Under the pieces are notes generated by a model. That model searched no databases, had not been told where the DNA came from, and saw only the letters and a list, made by a program, of their open reading frames with translations. Of a DNA stretch of 64,000 nucleotides, positions 59,597 to 64,000 are shown in pieces (the stretch's first letter is position 1; the number at the start of each line of letters is the position of its first letter). This stretch comes from Apostichopus japonicus (taxonomy: Eukaryota > Echinodermata > Holothuroidea > Aspidochirotida > Stichopodidae): assembly GCF_037975245.1 (NCBI RefSeq), contig NC_092580.1, positions 26,330,501 through 26,394,500 of the forward strand, read 5' to 3'. The position numbers were made by a program, and so were the translations under genes.

Positions 59597-61021
59597 CACA
59601 ACCCTTTGGATTCTGCTGGATTAGAGTGTAGTTTTTAAAGTTACATTACATTAAAGATTTAATTAACCTTCAAGCATATTGTTGCATCATTCGTCCTGAC
59701 CAAACCGTATCATATTCACACACACATCGCCATGGATACCACCCAGTCTGAATAGACACATTATCTCTGTGGTCAAAACCATCTGACTACCCATTACTAG
59801 CTAACTGTTAAATAGTTCATGTACCTAATGTAGCACTCTTTAGTCTTATCTCACTCACTGTGACTCTCATCTGATACAAATATTGTACAACTACTGTATA
59901 TCTCAGCCACGAACATTTGGCACGTGCCCGCATGTTACAATTACATTTCCAGTCTTACACACACTCTCTGCAGACTATGTACTACAATTAACACAAAAAA
60001 ACATTCATTTCTTAACACGATAGTAATTCGTGTAATGATCTCTTCATTCCTAATTAGAATCAGTGGATCTGACGTGACCCTGGTCACCCACCCGTCACTT
60101 TGGCCGAGTCTGAGATCTTGGCTTAGAAGAATCTCCCTGACTTTTGTTCAAAGACTCGTAATTACCGGCCAGTTAAGCGGGATCACACCTTGCACGGCAA
60201 TGACGTAGTTCCATGCAAGAAGCCGTCCGTCGGGAACACTGCAAATATTACTAGCTCGATCGATATGTTATGTAATCAACAAACTCAATGGCCACTTTAT
60301 AAATCGCCACAAGAGAGCTGACGAAACACATTTGATTAATTCCCTCACAGTCATTCCTCAATCTACCACATCGCCTGCAAATGTACTTGCAAAGAAGGTG
60401 ATTGAATTTTTTTTAGCTGCGGTCTGCACAGCCAGTAATGACAATAGCACCTGTGACTAATTTTCTTCTCAAGGTCAATTTGCACATGGTCGACTGTGAT
60501 TCTCTCTGCTGATTGCATGCATTCAGATTTAGCCGCAGCGAAGAGTAAATCGCAGAGTGGTGAAATTAAACTGTACATTGTCAACATTTCAGACGGGCAC
60601 ATAGCAAATATTACAAATGAAATCAGTTAATGGTAGATATCGTGTTCGAACGACAAAACAGTCAGAGATTTCACCTTATATAGTCATTAACCAACGGTTG
60701 AAAAGTCAGAGGGAGGCCTCCGGGGAATGGAGTGGGTTGGAAGAGCGGGAATGGGGTGGGATGTGATGGGAAAGATGAAAGTGGCCTTTAGATTGTAAAT
60801 ATTTCACCATTTCTCTCCATAGACTTTGTTGAACCCTTTACGTATACTGAGGCTAAGATAAGCTTACCACAGATTGTTGAAGACATAACCACATCTTCAC
60901 CTTAACATATAGAAAATTTGAAGGCAATTGTAAAGCTGATACCACATAACTACAGCTGTACGTGTGTCATCAACTCTCACAACAAAATACGAGCGTGAAT
61001 TTGTTTTGCATAAAATATTGA
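59597..61021. other. No gene seen
   Basis: Slightly higher GC around 60050-60240, but no splice-bounded coding frame was recognised on either strand. Confidence 0.5.
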
Positions 61022-61073
61022 ATAAATCACATGGCTTGTATATAGATAGCAGTGTACAAGTCATGTGATTTAT
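61022..61073. repeat. Inverted repeat (19-bp arms, one mismatch)
   Basis: ATAAATCACATGGCTTGTA pairs with TACAAGTCATGTGATTTAT across a 14-nt loop. A (TA)n tract follows at once. It may be a tiny palindromic element or a hairpin; no clear target duplication. Confidence 0.7.
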
Positions 61074-62822
61074 ATATATATATATATGAATGTATATTTA
61101 TATACACATTAATTTACTTGACATAACACTTACACTGAATTGTGACAAATGCTTTCGATGGGCATTTGGACAGTTCACATCAAACGAAAGTATTTCATAA
61201 TTACACAAGAGAACAAAATCCAGATGCTTGAGATCAAACAAACACAGCCATTCATCTTGTAACGTAATATAGAATTAAGCCATCGAGGTGTAAATTATCC
61301 TATCAGGGGTAATACAGATATTATTCTAACCATGTCACTGCATATGCACATGTACAAACCTCCAACAGAACAACAGCGTGAAGACTTCTGTTTGGAATCC
61401 ATCCCGTTATCTAGCACAGTTATTCTAAGACTCGATACTAAAGTTTCATCCATTCCTGGAGACTCCGAGAGGGAAACTGGGTTGAGGCAGGTCAAGATTA
61501 CTGACATAGTTATTGACACATATTTGTTTCTTATTTCTGCTAGACAGTGATATCTCTGTTTATAGCAGCTATGGAAAAGTGTAACAAAGATATTCCGAGA
61601 AACTTCAGACTGAAATGAGTAATGTTGTGACTTATCACAGCATTTTACACTTCAATCATGAATTTTCCCTTCTCTAATCAAAATCCATTTTCAATCTTCA
61701 TGTTCATTTTTAACATTCGTGGACTAATTCGCTAGTATATGAGCATAATTTGGACAAGTGTATATCACATGAAAAATACAAATTACTGTTCAAAAACTTT
61801 AATCAAGTGACACATGAAGAAGAGCACAATTTCTTTTTCAAAAAAAATTTACAAAGAGCTCTCACATTTTTATTCTGACATTTCATTTCCTTTCTGCATG
61901 GTTTGGTTTTAAAATTAAAATAGAACAAACTATTTCTAGTGTTCTCCATAGTGACGTAATTGTTCCAGATGTTATACTGATTAAGTTAGTAAAATTACAA
62001 AAGTCAGCTGCAAGCAGATTACACTTTTGTTTAAATGTAAATGCTGATAACTGCTAAAAATACTACAATACTCTAGTTTCTACAGTACACAATCAAAACT
62101 TACCAATGTGAAAAAGATAAAAAAAAAAAAAGCTGTCAGTTTCTTTACATAGCTGATAGTCAGAAAAATAAATTGAACAGATCAATATAGGACCAAAAGA
62201 AAAATAAAGGAAAAAAAACTACAGTTCACCTTATTTTAAAGATATGACAAATTGCTTTCTATGAATTGGTTATATTTCAAGTGGCTCACAAGTAAAATTT
62301 CACTTGTAACATCTGGAAAAGTTAACGCCTGTGAAAAGTTCATCAATATATCATGTTGTTTTTCTATCACGTATCTCTTTTTCAAAAAGGGCAAGGCCCC
62401 ATCGCTTTATCTTTGACTTTTGACAGCCTGTGAACTGCATTTTACTAGTAACTGCTGTGAAGCTGTGAAAACTGATATTGCAACAAATTTCGGGAGAGTT
62501 TCCATTGCTGCATCTTTCAAGGATTTCTTGATCTTTACGTTTACGTTTTTTACTGAACGCTGTGTGACAGAAAATTTTACAGACACAAAAAAAAGGGCAG
62601 ATGGGGAACGTGTCATACTTATGTGTCATAACATACATCTGTAATGTACATCACATTTTCTCATGTCTAGAGATGTCATTGACACATTTAAACACATTTT
62701 TAACACTTTTAAGAATCTTGTGTCTATGAAAACCCATTATCATTTAAGTACTGGCAGAGGCAGAATAAAACTATCCTATTTTCGTGGGTGACAACATGTG
62801 TAAATGAGAGAGAAGAGGAAAG
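61074..62822. other. No convincing gene
   Basis: Overlapping frames at 62351-62644 on both strands lack motifs. A faint LINE-like reading near 61900-62040 is too weak to annotate. Confidence 0.5.
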
Positions 62823-63261
62823 ATGCTCAGTAAAAGAGCATGGAAAGTGACAAAGAGAGAGGAGCAAAAGTTGGATGCTTTTCAGTTCAAGTGCATACGA
62901 AGAATACTGAAGATACCTTGGACAGAACTAGTTAGCAATGACAGAATTATGCAGCAAACAGGCATAAATAGAATAAGTGTAGAGATACGGAGACGCAGAT
63001 GGATTGGATTGGTCATATTATGAGGAAGGAGACAGGAAATCATGCAAGAGTAGAAATGGAATGGGCACCAGGAGGAAGGAGGAAGGTTGGCAGACCCAAG
63101 ACGACTTGGAGAAGGACAGCAACTAAAGAGAGAGACAAGAATGGCTGGAGAAGCTGGTCCGATTTGAGAAGAGCTGCAGAAGATCGACAGGGGTGGAAAG
63201 AGAGCATCTTGACCTTATGTAACAGACGTTATGGAGAAGATTAAGATAAGATTAAGATAAG
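62823..63261 (+). pseudogene. RTE-like non-LTR retrotransposon C-terminus, frameshifted
   Basis: Frame one (62823 to about 63003) reads WKVTKREEQKLDAFQFKC and then IRRILKIPW. Frame two (about 62999-63244) reads WIGHIMRKE, APGGRRKVGRPKTTW and RRTATKERD. This is the typical end of RTE/BovB-type polymerases: an F-Q-x-K-C-x-R-R-I block, W-x-G-H-x-x-R, then G-R-P-K-x-T-W-R-R. The frame changes at the RRRRW/WIGH junction, so one base has been lost or gained. After the TAA at 63242-63244 the copy ends in repeats of AGATTAAGATA (63236-63261), the short tandem 3' tail usual for this clade. It is 5'-truncated and dead. Confidence 0.75.
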
Positions 63262-64000
63262 ATATCTTTCACACTTTACCCCTTTCTTCCTTTCTAATTT
63301 TCTCACCCACCCCTAACAAAACATTAGAGGGAGGATGGGGAGGCGGGTGTTGATGCCCCAGGAAGGTGTGACAGATGGGTAGGGATACAAAGGCTGACAA
63401 AAGATCCCTCATTCAAATCAAACTTTCTTTCACTTATTTAGTTTAACAGTTCACCGCCATGTGAGAAAATATCTGCCAATGAAAGCATATACAGTAGAGT
63501 ATAACATATTCCATTAAAACTAAAAGATAACTTAAAAGCCTCAAGTCGATCCAAATTAGCAGCATGAAGGGTTGTCTGTTATACCATCAAAATTATAAAA
63601 TAAAATGTTTGCAAATTTGGTAACATAATCTGCTGCTGCTTAAAGAGATTGGTGCCAGCACATCTCAACCCAACTGATTATTGTCTTTGACACTCTACCT
63701 GTAGGGTTTAAATCCAAAACAGAATCAACTGCTGCGATCAGAAAACTGTTTGTGGCTCTCATTGATTAACTTCAAAATGCACAATTTTACAACAAGGTGA
63801 AAGAACATCTAGTACAGAAGTCTGAAAGAACATCTAGTAAAGAAGTCTTTCTTCTCAGACAAATTTTCACATCATTTCTCCTCTTTCACATCACGTTTTA
63901 AGTTAAGAGACACAGAGGTACAATTAATAATGCTAAGCTACTGTAAAGGGCAACCTGTCCTGTAGACACATGAGAAAGATAATGATGGGGCTATACATGA
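63262..64000. other. No gene seen; one 25-bp tandem duplication
   Basis: TGAAAGAACATCTAGTA plus NAGAAGTC is present twice in a row (63798-63822 and 63823-63847) with one mismatch. A G-rich patch lies at 63330-63349. No exon recognised. Confidence 0.6.

Noticed and set aside
61900-62050. Faint LINE-like reading frame
   Set aside because: Only loose resemblance to a reverse-transcriptase tail and several stops; not enough to annotate.

Overview
The window looks like a gene-poor stretch of a marine invertebrate genome. It is AT-rich, has no operons or long ORFs, carries spliceosomal-type exon signals, and is dense in microsatellites, minisatellites, SINE/LINE remnants and non-autonomous DNA transposons. 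An echinoderm, perhaps a sea cucumber, is my best guess. This rests on the general feel of the repeat families and was not checked by any search. Almost none of the open frames longer than 60 codons looks like a real gene.

Layout. 1-430: truncated hAT-like end and a tRNA-derived SINE. 3.8-4.2 kb: a Penelope-like fragment with a hammerhead-like fold between 70-bp direct repeats. 6.5 kb: a non-LTR reverse-transcriptase relic. 7.8 kb: a 41-bp palindromic micro-MITE with a target duplication. 8.3-8.9 kb: a 27-residue in-frame tandem repeat cut short by a TTAA-type MITE. 17.8-19.7 kb: a 49/51-bp minisatellite of about 37 units. 23.1-23.4 kb: a 118-120 bp triplication. 26.6 kb (minus): the best protein-coding exon in the window, a terminal exon encoding 42 residues. 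27-27.7 kb: microsatellite, SINE and hAT debris. 28.5-29.6 kb: diverged exon-like repeats. 31.4-31.7 kb: the 3' end of a CR1/L2-like LINE. 32.6-32.8 kb: a U2-snRNA-like RNA. 32.8-34.1 kb: two satellite-like arrays. 44.9-46.0 kb: a hAT element with a second element nested in it. 49.9-52.4 kb: two more MITE copies in inverted orientation around a GTAC-rich segment. 56.0 kb: a possible signal-peptide exon. 58.7-59.0 kb: two tRNA-like heads. 62.8-63.3 kb: an RTE-like LINE tail.

The likely genic signals are the minus-strand terminal exon at 26625-26753, a possible upstream 39-nt exon in the same phase at 29420-29458, and an unrelated plus-strand exon at 55961-56040. Most of the window would then be intron or intergenic DNA. 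Five RFX X-box-like palindromes, two of them beside a CRE-like ACGTCA, are the clearest regulatory-looking sites.
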